A DNA stretch of 64,000 nucleotides, from contig CM019071.1 in assembly GCA_009667805.1 (NCBI GenBank), positions 50,792,101 to 50,856,100 of the forward strand, read 5' to 3'. A model generated the notes under the pieces. The model worked only from the letters and a program-made list of their open reading frames with translations, made no database searches and was not told the origin of the DNA. Every line of letters starts with the position of its first letter. Positions within the stretch are counted from its first letter, which is position 1. A program made the translations under genes and the position numbers. This document shows, one piece after another, positions 32,154-43,205 of this stretch. This stretch comes from Leptobrachium leishanense (taxonomy: Eukaryota; Chordata; Amphibia; Anura; Megophryidae).

Positions 32154-33700
32154 GAGACAAATACCAGTCAATGAACAAACAAAAGAAGACAGAGAGCATC
32201 TTCACACCATTTAACCAATCTACATATGACTCTGTAAAGATATATACTAGGATATGATGGAGCTGACAAGACGAGCCTCGGTGACATAAAGGTCCACCAC
32301 TGCTAACCCACCCACGGAATCTTTTAGTGTACAGTATGAGAGGCTTGAATGGAGGCCAATAGACCTCTCTCTGAGTTATCAATGTCTTTATAACTGCGGT
32401 GATCACTTGTAACAATGTCTACTACTAGTGGCGGATACAAAGTATTTATAAACAAACAACTTTATAAAGAAACACCTGGCATCTCTTGGCTCACATTACC
32501 CTGCACCTTATAGAACAAAATAAGGGATATTATTAATATTTTAAAGAGTAAACTGAGCCACCACGAAATGTTCTGAGGTTTCAGTTTTGCTCCATCTATA
32601 AACAAGTCTATTTATTGATAAAATCCCTACAGAATTTTACCTCCCCTGTATCCTTATTTAAGAGGTGCAGCCACTATTTTGGCTCTTGTCCTTTTTTCAT
32701 CCTTATGTCCTTTCTATTTAGGGGCTCCTCTGTGTCATTAGAGGTGTGTGAAGCTCCAAAGCAATAACGCTCCCAACAATGGGCATTATTATCACTGCTA
32801 ACGGTTGGGTTTGAACGGTGGACTGATTCACCGCTTCCTGTCGCCAGGAGCAGAGTGTTTCCAATAGTTCCCATTCTCCCTCTGTGATTCTTCACTGCAC
32901 GGCACAGAGCTTGTGGCCTGCAAGTGCAAACTTCCATGAAGTCCCATGCATTAATTGGCGCACCGAAAGCCTAAGGAAATTTTTACCATGTCCTAAAAAG
33001 TGGTGCTAGATGATTCCCCTTTTTCAAAATCATTTAACAACACCTAAACCCCAACAAATAAATATGATACTCACCTCTCATCCCGCAGCTAGAACGATGC
33101 ACGATCTGCTGCTTCTTGCCGCCGGGTGCAGAGTGAGACTGAGAACAATTAGTCCCCAGTCTCCTTCCGCGATCACTCCACGCCGCTGCATGATCTCAGG
33201 TCCGGCAGCTCAACCCTCCATGAAGTCCTACTGAAGCACTAGAGCGACTAACACCAAGGTTGCGTTTCACTATGGGGAAGGTGCAGAAGTAGCGCCTGCC
33301 CTGGAATCTGATGTTAAAATGATAAAGCTACGGGGAAACCTGCAGGCAAAGGATTCCCCCATTAGCATCTCCATTTTAACGTGAGTTTTGAAATCTACTT
33401 TGCACTTACTTTGTTTGTTCTTCCGGCCATTTTTATTTACATAAGCGACACCGATATGTCATAAGGACGACTGAATTGTTTGGGCCGTGTCGATTGTCAC
33501 TGAACTGAAACCTCATATAACTCACTGCGAGTTAGTTTTCTGCATATATTTATATTTTTTGACTCTATGTTCTGTTTGTCTCATTTATTTATTACTATGA
33601 ATGGTTTATTTAATTTGTTATTTACAATCTGTACATTTTCGGTATTTTCTGGCTAATATATTGCAAAGAGGAAATAAATGCTAATATATTAATATTTTCA
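32154..33700 (+). other. Probable 3' UTR of the mucin-like gene
   Basis: No open frame of note. A canonical AATAAA at 33,673-33,678 in an AT-rich setting is the best candidate polyadenylation signal; other matches are weaker. The whole segment is duplicated at 55,965-57,470. Confidence 0.5.
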
Positions 33701-33807
33701 TCTCAGTCAAAGTATCATTTTTATTCAAATTAGCAAACATATGCATTTGTACACATTATTGGGTCGAGAGCAATGAGCCTCCTGCAGTCATCATCAACAG
33801 CCACACC

Positions 33808-34330
33808 TGTTCACAGAGCTCCACAGCAATAAAGCTAACAGTAATGCATGGTGGCTATAAGTAAATCACAGAGCTCAACAGCAATAAAACTCACAGTAAT
33901 GTGCAGTGTTTATGAGCGTATCACAGAGCTCCACAGCAATAAAACTCACAGTAATGTGCAGTGTGTTTGAGTGTATCACAGAGCTCCACAGCAATAAAAC
34001 TCAAAGTAATGTGTAGTGTGTATGAGCGTATCACCGAGCTCCATAGCAAAAAAACTCACAATAATGTGCAGTGTGTCTGAGTGTATCACAGAGCTCCACA
34101 GCAATAAAACTCACTGTAATGTGCACTGTGTATAGAATGCATCACAAAGCTCCACATCAATGACACTCATACACAACACACATTACTGTGATTTTTTTAT
34201 TGCTGTGGAGCTCTGTGATATACTCATACACAGTGCACATTACTGTGAGTTTCATTGCTGTAGAGCTCTGTGATACAATAATGTGCCCTGTGTATGAGTG
34301 TATCACAGAGCTCTATAGCAATAACTCTTA
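33808..34330. repeat. 55-bp satellite, first block
   Basis: Units of TATCACAGAGCTCCACAGC plus AATAAAACTCACAGTAATGTGCAGTGTGTATGAGC. From about 34,165 to 34,275 the unit is in reverse orientation. Each unit contains AATAAA. The block ends at the Gypsy LTR. Confidence 0.9.
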
Positions 34331-34334
34331 TACT

Positions 34335-35267
34335 TGTAGTGCTGTTAAAGATTGTGCTGCTGCATTTGCTCGTTATGGCCACCAGAGGGAGACAGGAGCC
34401 ATATGGACTATGCCGGACCCCGAACTACAATTTCCATCGGGCTTTGCGGCGGAGACAGGAAGTGGTTGGGAGAAAGGGGAAGGACGTCAGCAGCCTTGTG
34501 CAGAGGAGAGGCGGAGTGAGCCGAGCGGTGAAAGGTGGAGGACGCACGTGACACTGCCAGGGATAGTGACCAGGCCGGAGTGCAGGCGCTGCCTCGCTGG
34601 TGCTGGAGATCGGGACGGTGACTTTGCAGAGACCTACCTACACACCGCTGAGAGGTTTGCGCAGAAATTTAGTTCCGGTTGGACCCCGAGTAAGGAGACC
34701 GCGATGATCCATTGGGAGTGCAGGCGGTAGGCCGTAGTTTCATTGTGGAGATCGGACAAGCAAGGGAGCGGATCCGGTGGCACAGAGTCCCAGTGTAAAA
34801 GCGGAGAGACAGCCTTGATCGGGCAGCAGAACAGATTGTCGAACGGATGGTGAGAGGCCTTCCAGGTCGCAGTTCCAAGTATAGCCAAGCACGCTGCATT
34901 ATTGTTTAAATCTACAGGGCCCCAACGTGACTAGTCGAAGATTTGCTTATTTCATTCACTGGCCACTTGAATACGGTACCCGGGTACTCGAGACAATACA
35001 CATACACCTTTTTGAGACATTACATTCACGGGACTTACACTCCAGAACTGAAGGGGTTAAACTTTTCTTTTGCCGCCGTGTGCTTTTTCCCGCATTACGA
35101 AATCCTGTTGTTCATATACCGTATCTACTTTATACATGCTGTTTTATTGGGATCAGTAAAGTATATAATCTATAAAATCCACAACAGTGCTGATGTATAT
35201 TTATTCCCTAGTGCGGTGAGACTAACCCGAGGTTAATTCAGCGGCTCCTCCGGGAGTGAGCGCTACA
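34335..35267 (+). mobile_element. Solo LTR of a Ty3/Gypsy-type element (933 bp)
   Basis: It starts TGTAGTGC and ends GCGCTACA (inverted ends) with a 4-bp target duplication TACT on both sides (34,331-34,334; 35,268-35,271). It is closely similar along its length to the 5' LTR at 57,925-58,863. The satellite continues directly after it, so the interior is absent. Confidence 0.92.
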
Positions 35268-37016
35268 TACTCATACGCAGTGTACATTACTGTATCACAG
35301 AGCTCCACAGCAATAAAACTCACACCAATGTGCGTTGTGAATGAGTGTATCACAGAGATCCACAGCAATACAACTCACAGTAATGTGCGGTGTGTACGAA
35401 CGTATCACAGAGCTCTACAGCAATAAAACTCACAGTAATGTGCAGTGTGTATGAGCGTATCACAGAGCTCCACAGCAATAAAACTCACAGTAATGTGCAG
35501 TGTGTATGAGCGTATCACAGAGCGCCACAGCAATAAAACTCACAATAATGTGCAGTGTGTTTAAGTGTATCATAGAGCACCACAGTAATAAAACTCACAC
35601 CAATGTGCGGTGTGAATGAGCGTATCACAGAGCTCCACAGCAATAAAACTCACACCAATGTGCGGTGTGAATGAGCGTATCACAGAGCTCCACAGCAATA
35701 AAACTCACACTAATGTGCAGTGTGAATGAGCGTATCACAGAGCTCCACAGCAATAAAACTCACACCAATGGGCATGTGAATGAGCGTATCACAGAGCTCC
35801 GCAGTAAAACTCACTGTAATGTGCAGTGTGTATGAGTGTATTACAGAGCTCCACAGCAATAAACCCTCAATAATACACTGTGTATGAGTGTATCACAGAG
35901 ATCCACAGCAATACAACTCACAGTAATGTGCGGTGTGTAGGAGCGTATCACAGAGCTCTACAGCAATGAAACTCACAGTAATGTGCAGTGTGTATGAGCG
36001 ATACGCTCATACACACTGCACATTACCCTGAGTTTTATTGCTGTGGAGCTGTATGATATGCTCATACACACTGCACATTACTGCGAGTTTTATTGCTGTG
36101 GAGCTCAGTGATACGCTCATGCACATTGCACATTAGTGTGAGTTTTATTGCTGTAGAGCTCTGTGATACGCTCGTACACACCGCACATTACTGTGCATTG
36201 TATTGCTGTGGATCTCTGTGATACACTCATATACAGTGCATTATTGAGGGTTTATTGCTGAGGAGCTCTGTGATACGCTCATTCACACAGAGCTCCACAG
36301 CAACAAAACTCACAATAATGTGCAGTGTGTTTGAGTGTATCACAGAGCTCTACAGTAATAAAAATCACTGTAATGTGCACTGTGTATAGAATGCATCACA
36401 AAACTCCACATCAATAACACTCATACATTACTGTGATTTTTAATTGATGTGGAGCTCTGTGATATACTTATACACAGTGCACATTACTGTGAGTTTCATT
36501 GCTGTAGAACTCTGTGATACAATAATGTGCACTGTGCCTGAGTGTATCACATATCTCTACAGCAATAAAACTCACAGTAAGGTACACTGTGTATGTGTGT
36601 ATCACAGAGCTCTACAGCAATAACTCTTATACTCATATGCAGTGTACATTACTGTATCACAGAGCTCCACAGCAATAAAACTCACACCAATTTGCGTTGT
36701 GAATGAGCGTACCACAGAGCTCCACAGCAATAAAACTCACAACAATTTGTGGTGTGAATGAGCGTATCACAGAGCTCCACAGCAATAAAACTCACACCAA
36801 TGTGCGTGTGAATGAGCGTGTCACAGAGCTCCACAGTAAAACTCACTGTAATGTGCAGTGTGTATGAGTGTATTACAGAGCTCCACAGCAATAAACCCTC
36901 AATAATGCACTGCGTATGAGTGTATCACAGAGATCCACAGCAATACAACTCACAGTAATGTGCGGTGTCTACAAGTGTAACAGAGCTCTACAGCAAAAAA
37001 ACTCACAGTAATGTGT
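35268..37016. repeat. 55-bp satellite, second block with orientation switches
   Basis: The same unit as 33,808-34,330. It is forward to about 36,000, reversed to about 36,285, forward again, reversed near 36,425-36,525, then forward. The switches create local palindromes, for example around 36,000. Confidence 0.9.
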
Positions 37017-37513
37017 GGTAGGGATGTGCGTTTCGGGGTTCGGAATTTCGGAATTTTCACGAAATTTCCCGATTCGTGTTTTCGGATGCGGCCGATTTTC
37101 CGAAAATTTTTAGATCCGAAAATGGCAAATCCGAAAAGTTTTCCGAGCCGAAACGAAATATTTTCCGAATTTTCGAATGGACTTGAAATGTGTCAAATCG
37201 AAATTTATTTTCGTTCTATTCATGATTTCGGTTCCATTCGTGATTTCGATTCCATTTCGGTAATTCTGGACATCGTATATTTAACTATTATCGGTTATAT
37301 CGCTGATTCTGTAAATTTTGTATTTGTAAATGCGTATCACTTGTTTTTTTTGTTTCCAATGATCCGATAATTCTGTCGATACGATAATTCCTTCGTAATC
37401 GGGTTGGATCCGATTCGTCCGTGGGTCGCGCATGCGCGCGCGCGGATGTCGTAACTTTATTGAGCCAGTTTTTTGATAACTTTTTGGACAAAATATTGTT
37501 TTTATTATTCATC

Positions 37514-39515
37514 ATGGCTGCAAGAGACGAGTGCCATTCAGACACCTCCTCATCGTCTTGCACCCATGAAACACCACCCAGAAAGAAGCGGGCCAGCAAC
37601 ATGACATTTGACGAGATGCTGGAGCTGGTCCGCATCTTTGATCTTAAGGACTACAACTGCCGTAAGGGCCCTTACGGCAGGAAGAATAATTCTAGAAAGG
37701 AACGTATCCTCAATAAACTTCACTCCACTGTCCTGGAGTTGTTCGGGAAGAACCGGACGAAGGACCAGCTCCGAAAATGCTGGTCCGACCTCAAGACGCG
37801 CGAGGAGGAGCAGCTGAGGCACATCCGTCGCGTCATAGCCAAACGTAAGTGTCATGTTATATTGTAAAGTGCTGCGCAAACTGTTGGCGCTATATAAATC
37901 CTGTATAATAATAATAATGTGCTTGCATGTGCTAATGTGCACAGAAATACGTTGATTTATCTAGTCCTTTTTTCATGCAATGTGATTGTGTATAGCTTTG
38001 CGGTTTCACGACTCGTCATACATGCATTTTTGCCATAGCTCTTCCTTTTTGTGATTTTACGTATTCGTGAAAATTGTGACATTTGATGTATGTAGATGAA
38101 GTTACAATGCTGGATTTCTTTTGGCACTGTTTGTAGTCTGTAGTGTGCTGGGGGGGAGGTTGTTGTGATTGAGTGATGCATACGAGATGACCCGCAGCTT
38201 GCCCAATATTGGCTCCCATCTGCGGATCAATAAAAACCCTGCGTCTCTGCTAAGTGGTAGGATGGGACATGTAGTTCTTCTGAAAGTGCATCCAAACAGA
38301 GCCGCGTTCAATACATCCTCAGCAGCTGCTGAATTGTTGCAGCGCAGCAATTCAGTTTGCTGCAGCAGTGTCATTATTGAACGCTTTAGATGCAAATTTC
38401 AAAACAAAATGTCGGATTTCTGTTGTTTCTACAATATCCAGTTTTATTAGCTGAAACTGAAAGTGAAACTGAGGCTGAGGCCTTCTATAAAATAACTAAA
38501 AGCAGTCAGCACAATGCGTTTTGTACGCACACAGCACAAATAATAGTTTTTATTGAATAAACGTAATGTTTACTTCTGAAAAAAATATATAATTGAACGG
38601 TAATATATGTCTATGTGCAGGGGAAATAAATAAATATTTTGTGACTTTAGAACTATGAGATGGGAGTAGTGGTGGGTCAAGCTGGTAGTGGGGTAGTGGA
38701 GGGGTGTCGCAATACTTTCGGCAATATATTGTATAGATATACCATTTTTTCCAGTCTGCATTATTTACGTGTTATTTTTTGGATTTGGCAGAAGACAGGA
38801 AGAAGGCAGCATCTGCCCCGGCGGGCACCAGTGCCCCTAGTGGAGGAGGAGGAGGAGCCACGGGCGACCACCAGCGCTGGTATATACTGTTTTATTTTGC
38901 AACGACTTTTGGTCAAAAACAGAAACATTTTTTGTTTACTGTATTTTAATTTAATTTTTTTATGTATAGCACAAGAGGAGCAGGAGGAGGAAGAGGAGGA
39001 GCAGGAGGAGGAGCAGGAGGAGGGCGATGGAGAGAGGGAGCCGGAGCTGCAGCAGGAGGCCGCGAGTCCAGGTTTTTTTTTTTTACTGTTGTATTTTGCA
39101 TCGACTTTTGTTCAAAAATAAATCAGTTTTGTTGTTTACTGTATTTTTTATTTCTTTAATTTCTTAGATATAGCACCGGATATGCTGACGGTGGTGGTGG
39201 AGGAGGAGTCGGAGGAGGAGGAGGAGTCGGAGCCTCAGGAGGCCGCCAGCACTGGTATATACTACTGTTATATTTTTTCAAGACTTTCAGTCAAAAATAG
39301 AAACCTGCTTTACTTACTGTATTTTCCTTCTTTCATTTATTGGATATATAGAAGGAGAAGCCAGACCGGACACGTCCTCCAGTGTCAGGATAATAAATCG
39401 GGAGGCGATCGGCGAGCTACGCCTGGCTGTTACGACCATCGATGACATCCAGGAACTGCTCCAGGAATTGCGGGAGCATATAAGCAATGCCGCTGACATC
39501 CTGGAGCGGCAGTGA
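37514..39515 (+). pseudogene. Myb/SANT-like DNA-binding gene, module 1 (five exons)
   Basis: Exon 1 (37,514-37,844) encodes an N-terminal Ser/Thr region, RKKRASNMTFDEMLELVRI and a helical Myb/SANT-like domain with KGPYGRKNNSRKERI, TKDQLRKCWSDLKTREEEQ and HIRRVIAK. The donor is AAAC|GTAAGT. Further exons follow: 38,792-38,879, 38,970-39,071 and 39,174-39,254, rich in Glu, and 39,352-39,515, a short C-terminal helix (DDIQELLQELREHISNAADI). Compared with module 3, exon 2 has an extra G after AAGAAG, which shifts the frame. Proteins of this type (Myb-like domain plus acidic tail) accompany PIF/Harbinger-type transposons and also occur as dispersed gene families in frogs. Which applies here is open. 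No transposase is nearby. Confidence 0.65.
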
Positions 39516-39540
39516 GACCAGTGGCAGCCTCCTCCCTAAA

Positions 39541-40131
39541 TGTAACCGGAATCTGCAGGTTCACTCAAGACGAGGCCGGACCGGACACGAGCAAGAATTG
39601 TCTGAACACGAGTCTCTTCAGGAAAGGCAAACTTTATTGTGATATCACAACAGATGCTCAAACAGGATTCAATCGCAAAGAATGAGCAGCGATTTTCACA
39701 GTGACATGAGATTTTATACCTCAAAATACATGATTAGGTATTCCCAATTAGCCCACCTCCCGGTTACGCTATCCCACCCCACGTGGGTTAGTACCTCCCT
39801 TTGGCTAATACAAAAGACATTTCATTAATTTGGCTGTAAATTGGCAAACTTCATGTGAGTTTCATTGAATCATAATTAGTTGCTCCCACTGTTCCGGGCT
39901 GCGCCCCGTTCCCTAGCGTCTTCACTCATTTGTTACAAAATGCACCTGGTCTGATCTCTATACTCCTTTGTATTTCTGCGGGCCCCAACGACCTTGATGT
40001 ATCCTTTCTCTGTGTCGAAAACAGCAGAGACCTTTCTCAGCGCTTTGATTGTTTTTCTTCCAATCTCAGCACATTCCTAAATTTCTATGTATGCCTGCTT
40101 CTAATTTCAGCTAAAAACTGCCTAATACACA
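39541..40131 (-). mobile_element. Solo LTR (about 590 bp), minus strand
   Basis: The plus strand begins TGTAACCGGA and ends CTAATACACA, so the minus strand has TGTG...TTACA ends. A minus-strand AATAAA at 39,638-39,633 is followed by a U5-like segment. It lies between the Myb module's last exon and the inverted exon copy. No matching target duplication was found on its right. Confidence 0.55.
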
Positions 40132-40510
40132 ATCACATTGCATGAAAAAAGGACTAGATCAATCAACATATTTCTGTGCAAATTAGCACATGCAAGCACA
40201 TTATTATTATTATACAGGATTTATATAGCGCCAACAGTTTGCGCAGCGCTTTACAATATAACATGAAACTTATGTTTGGCTATGATGCGACGGATGTTCC
40301 TCAGCTGCTCCTGCTCGCGTGCCTTGAGGTCGGACCAGCGTTTTCGGAGCTGGTCCTTCGTCCGGTCCTTCCCGAACAGCTCCAGGATGGTGGTGCGTAG
40401 CTTGTCAAGGATACGATTCTTGCGGGTGTTATTCTTCCTGCCGTAAGGGCCCTTACGGCAGTCATAATCTTTGTAATCAAAGTTGTGGACCAGCTCCAAC
40501 ATCTCCTCAA
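40132..40510 (-). pseudogene. Inverted partial copy of Myb/SANT-like exon 1
   Basis: The minus strand encodes MLELVHNFDYKDYDCRKG and the rest of the Myb/SANT-like domain to RRIIAKHK, followed by the same splice-donor region and intron start as module 1 (37,606-37,985). It starts inside the exon at MLELV, so the 5' part is missing. Together with module 1 it forms a large inverted repeat with 2.15 kb between arms. Confidence 0.8.
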
Positions 40511-40559
40511 ATGCCAGTAATTATCTCAAGTGAACCAATATTCTGAACAAGATGTTCGC

Positions 40560-41300
40560 CTGGCTTACAATGGCGGCCATCTTCCAGTCTATTTCCACTA
40601 CACTATGTTTGTTTGTGTTGTTTGTGCCCCTGTTGGGCAGTTTGCCATCCTTGGCATGTTCCCTTCCCTTCCCCATGTTGTAAATAAATTTTCTATTTTT
40701 TCTATATTTTCCTGTTTGTGTGCGTTGCTTTTTCTTACTTAATAAGTTAATATGTATTGCTTGGTTTCCACACTGTTAAAATGATATGTACATAAATTTA
40801 TTGACATTTCTATGGACCCTTTGTCATAAATTTGTCAACATATTTGTGGCCATGAATGTGACTGTGCAAATTCTACACTTCCTGCCTGGCCAAAAAATGT
40901 CACACACTAACACAACCTTGTTGTACTGCCTTGAGATTTGATTACCGACGTGGCCTGTTTTTTTAAGCTTAGGCGATGTCACAACAACACGGATTTTTGT
41001 CCACAGTCACATTCATTGTATAACCTAGAATTTATCAAAAAATATTGATGGCAGCACTGCGTGAAGTCTTCTCCGACACAACCCAAAGATCCTTAGTGCG
41101 GCTCAGGTCTAGTTTATTTGTCCCTGTTTGCAGCTTCACGCAACACCTCCTCGGCTCCCAGCTATGAGCTCTCTCTCTCCCACCGCTGCCCGCTAAAACG
41201 CTGCCCGCCAACATGGTCACGTCTTTGCAGGAAGACAACAGCGTGGGGTAACGGCAGCTGCCGACAGTCCCAAGACCTCGTCACAATGACGTCAGTTCTG
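40560..41300 (+). repeat. Duplicated downstream segment of the Myb module
   Basis: It shares most of its sequence with 52,265-52,985 (for example GCCTGGCCAAAAAATGTCAC and GCGGCTCAGGTCTAGTTTAT). It probably holds the 3' UTR (AATAAA near 40,683) of the Myb/SANT-like gene and a further piece. No protein is supported. Confidence 0.7.
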
Positions 41301-41399
41301 GAGTTAACCCCTAAACTGTGACCAATGGTGGAGATAGGGGGTTCATTGGAACCCCCTATCTCCCGATCCGCGGCAGCTATCGATTGGTTAATGTTTGGT

Positions 41400-42005
41400 A
41401 TCTTTGGATCGACCAGAGCATGGCCTTTCCAACAATACCAAACATGACAATGTTAAAAATTATAAAAAATTAAAATATTAAAAAAAAAAAACAGGTTTTT
41501 AGTTTTGTTTTGTTAATGCAGCAATATTGTTCCCATTTCAATTAAAATGTGAACAATGATGCTGCACTAAGGATTTTTGTATGGGGTGCGTTTGTTAAAA
41601 ATAGTGTAATTTTCACCCAAAAAAATATAACAAGTCACAAGTCTCCATTTCAATTTTTTTTAACAAACGCAACTCATAAAATATAACCGCAAACACTCGC
41701 ATGTTAAAATGTGAAAAAAACACTTTACACCTTGTAAAACAAACATTGAAAATTCTAATTTTATTGCATTTTTTGTTATAATATACAGACAGGACATGAC
41801 GCATACATATGATAATGATATATTATGAATCATCTGCCGAGTCTGCCGGAAAGAACGATATATAATGTCTGGGTCATATTATAAAATAAGGCTTCAAAAA
41901 AACGCGTTTAAACAAGAGGAGCGAAACTGTTAAAAATTAGCTCAGCAGCAGACCGCAGTGCCGCACACAGGCGTGAAGGGAAGCCTCAGCAGCGAAAGGG
42001 TTAAT
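41400..42005 (+). repeat. Dispersed AT-rich repeat, copy B
   Basis: Same family as 3,140-3,755, ending CAGCAGCGAAAGGGTTAAT. Just upstream (41,330-41,375) is a hairpin GATAGGGGGTTC/GAACCCCCTATC, echoing the hairpin chain next to copy A. Confidence 0.75.
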
Positions 42006-43110
42006 TTTTTTTTTTGTCTGTTTTAAATCTTTTTTTTTTTTTTCGTTTCAGATCATTTTGATCAATTATTTTTCCGTTTTAAAACCTTTTTGTTCTGGTT
42101 TTATTTTTAAAGTCAGACCATTCGGGTCAGTTTAGTTTTTTTTTAAAATTGTTTTGTTCTTTTTTTTTTGTTCCTTGGCTTTCATACCATTTTTTTAATG
42201 TTATTAAATAAATAAAGTTGTGAAATGTATATTCATAAGAAAAAAAGGATCTTTATTTAATATAAAAAAAACACGATAGAATCACCAGAATTATCGTATC
42301 GACAGAATGAATTATGGGATCCGAAAAACAAACCAAACATTTATTATAAAAAAATATATAAAGTATAAAAATGTAAACCATAGTAGTTTACGTCAAAAAA
42401 ACGAATAGAGTTAGACACTTTGAAACGAGGAGAACAGACGTTCCGAAAAAAAAGAAAATTTCCGAAATCATGAAAAGTCGATACAAAAAACGAGCAAAGT
42501 GACCCGAAAATACGAAAAATGGTCGATATTCTGAAAAAAAAATGTACACGAAAAACGAGCCGAACCAAACCGAATCGAAACAGAAATCGGTCGAAACGAG
42601 CCGAATCGAAAATTTTAAACATCCAAACAAATCGAACCGAATCGAACCGAAAAAAAAATCGGTGCACAAGCCTATTAATATCTGACATCCCGATGTGAAA
42701 CATCGGGACTTTTGCATTAGATTTCGACCATTTTTATTTTTTTAACTTTTGGATAGTCGAAAATCGAAATCTATCCAAAAGTCCCAATGTTTCACATCAT
42801 TCTGAACTTTGTTTGGATAGAGTAAGTCCGTGGGCATGCGGCCGTTAAATGTATATACATTAAAATTTTCTAACCATCAGCACACTGGATGGATATATAG
42901 CACTGTTTTAGTCCAGCGTCCTGATCCTGAGTTCCTGACCGTTAGAAAATCTGACTGCCCCTGCCTGCCAGTGCCAGTGCCTGCCTGCCTCTCTCTACAC
43001 CCTATATGGTATTATTTCCATTGATCCGATATTTCTGTTGATATGATAATTCTGTCGAGATACGATAATTCTGTCGTAGTCGGATCATTTACGTCCGTGG
43101 TTCGCGCGCG
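42006..43110. other. AT-rich spacer with palindromic blocks
   Basis: T-rich sequence, CGAAAA-type low complexity up to 42,674, then an inverted pair (GATGTGAAACATCGGGACTT near 42,690 against AAGTCCCAATGTTTCACATC near 42,780). Bases 43,020-43,110 match the region just upstream of module 1's exon 1. Confidence 0.5.
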
Positions 43111-43205
43111 CATGATAGAAACATAGAAACATAGAAAAAATGTCGGCAGATAAGAACCTTTCGGCCCATCTAGTCTGCCCAATTACATGGATACTTTACC
43201 TGGAT

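Larger units (their letters stand above)
37019..42674. mobile_element. Composite region bounded by TAGGGATGTGC / TGCACAAGCCTA ends
   Basis: The left end TAGGGATGTGCG (37,019) and right end GGTGCACAAGCCTA (42,674) match the ends of the short hAT-type element at 53,462-54,081, and GATACGATAATTC is mirrored inside (37,378 and 42,292). The 8-bp flanks do not match each other, so these may be ends of two elements. Between them lie the Myb/SANT-like module, a solo LTR and repeat copy B. Confidence 0.45.
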
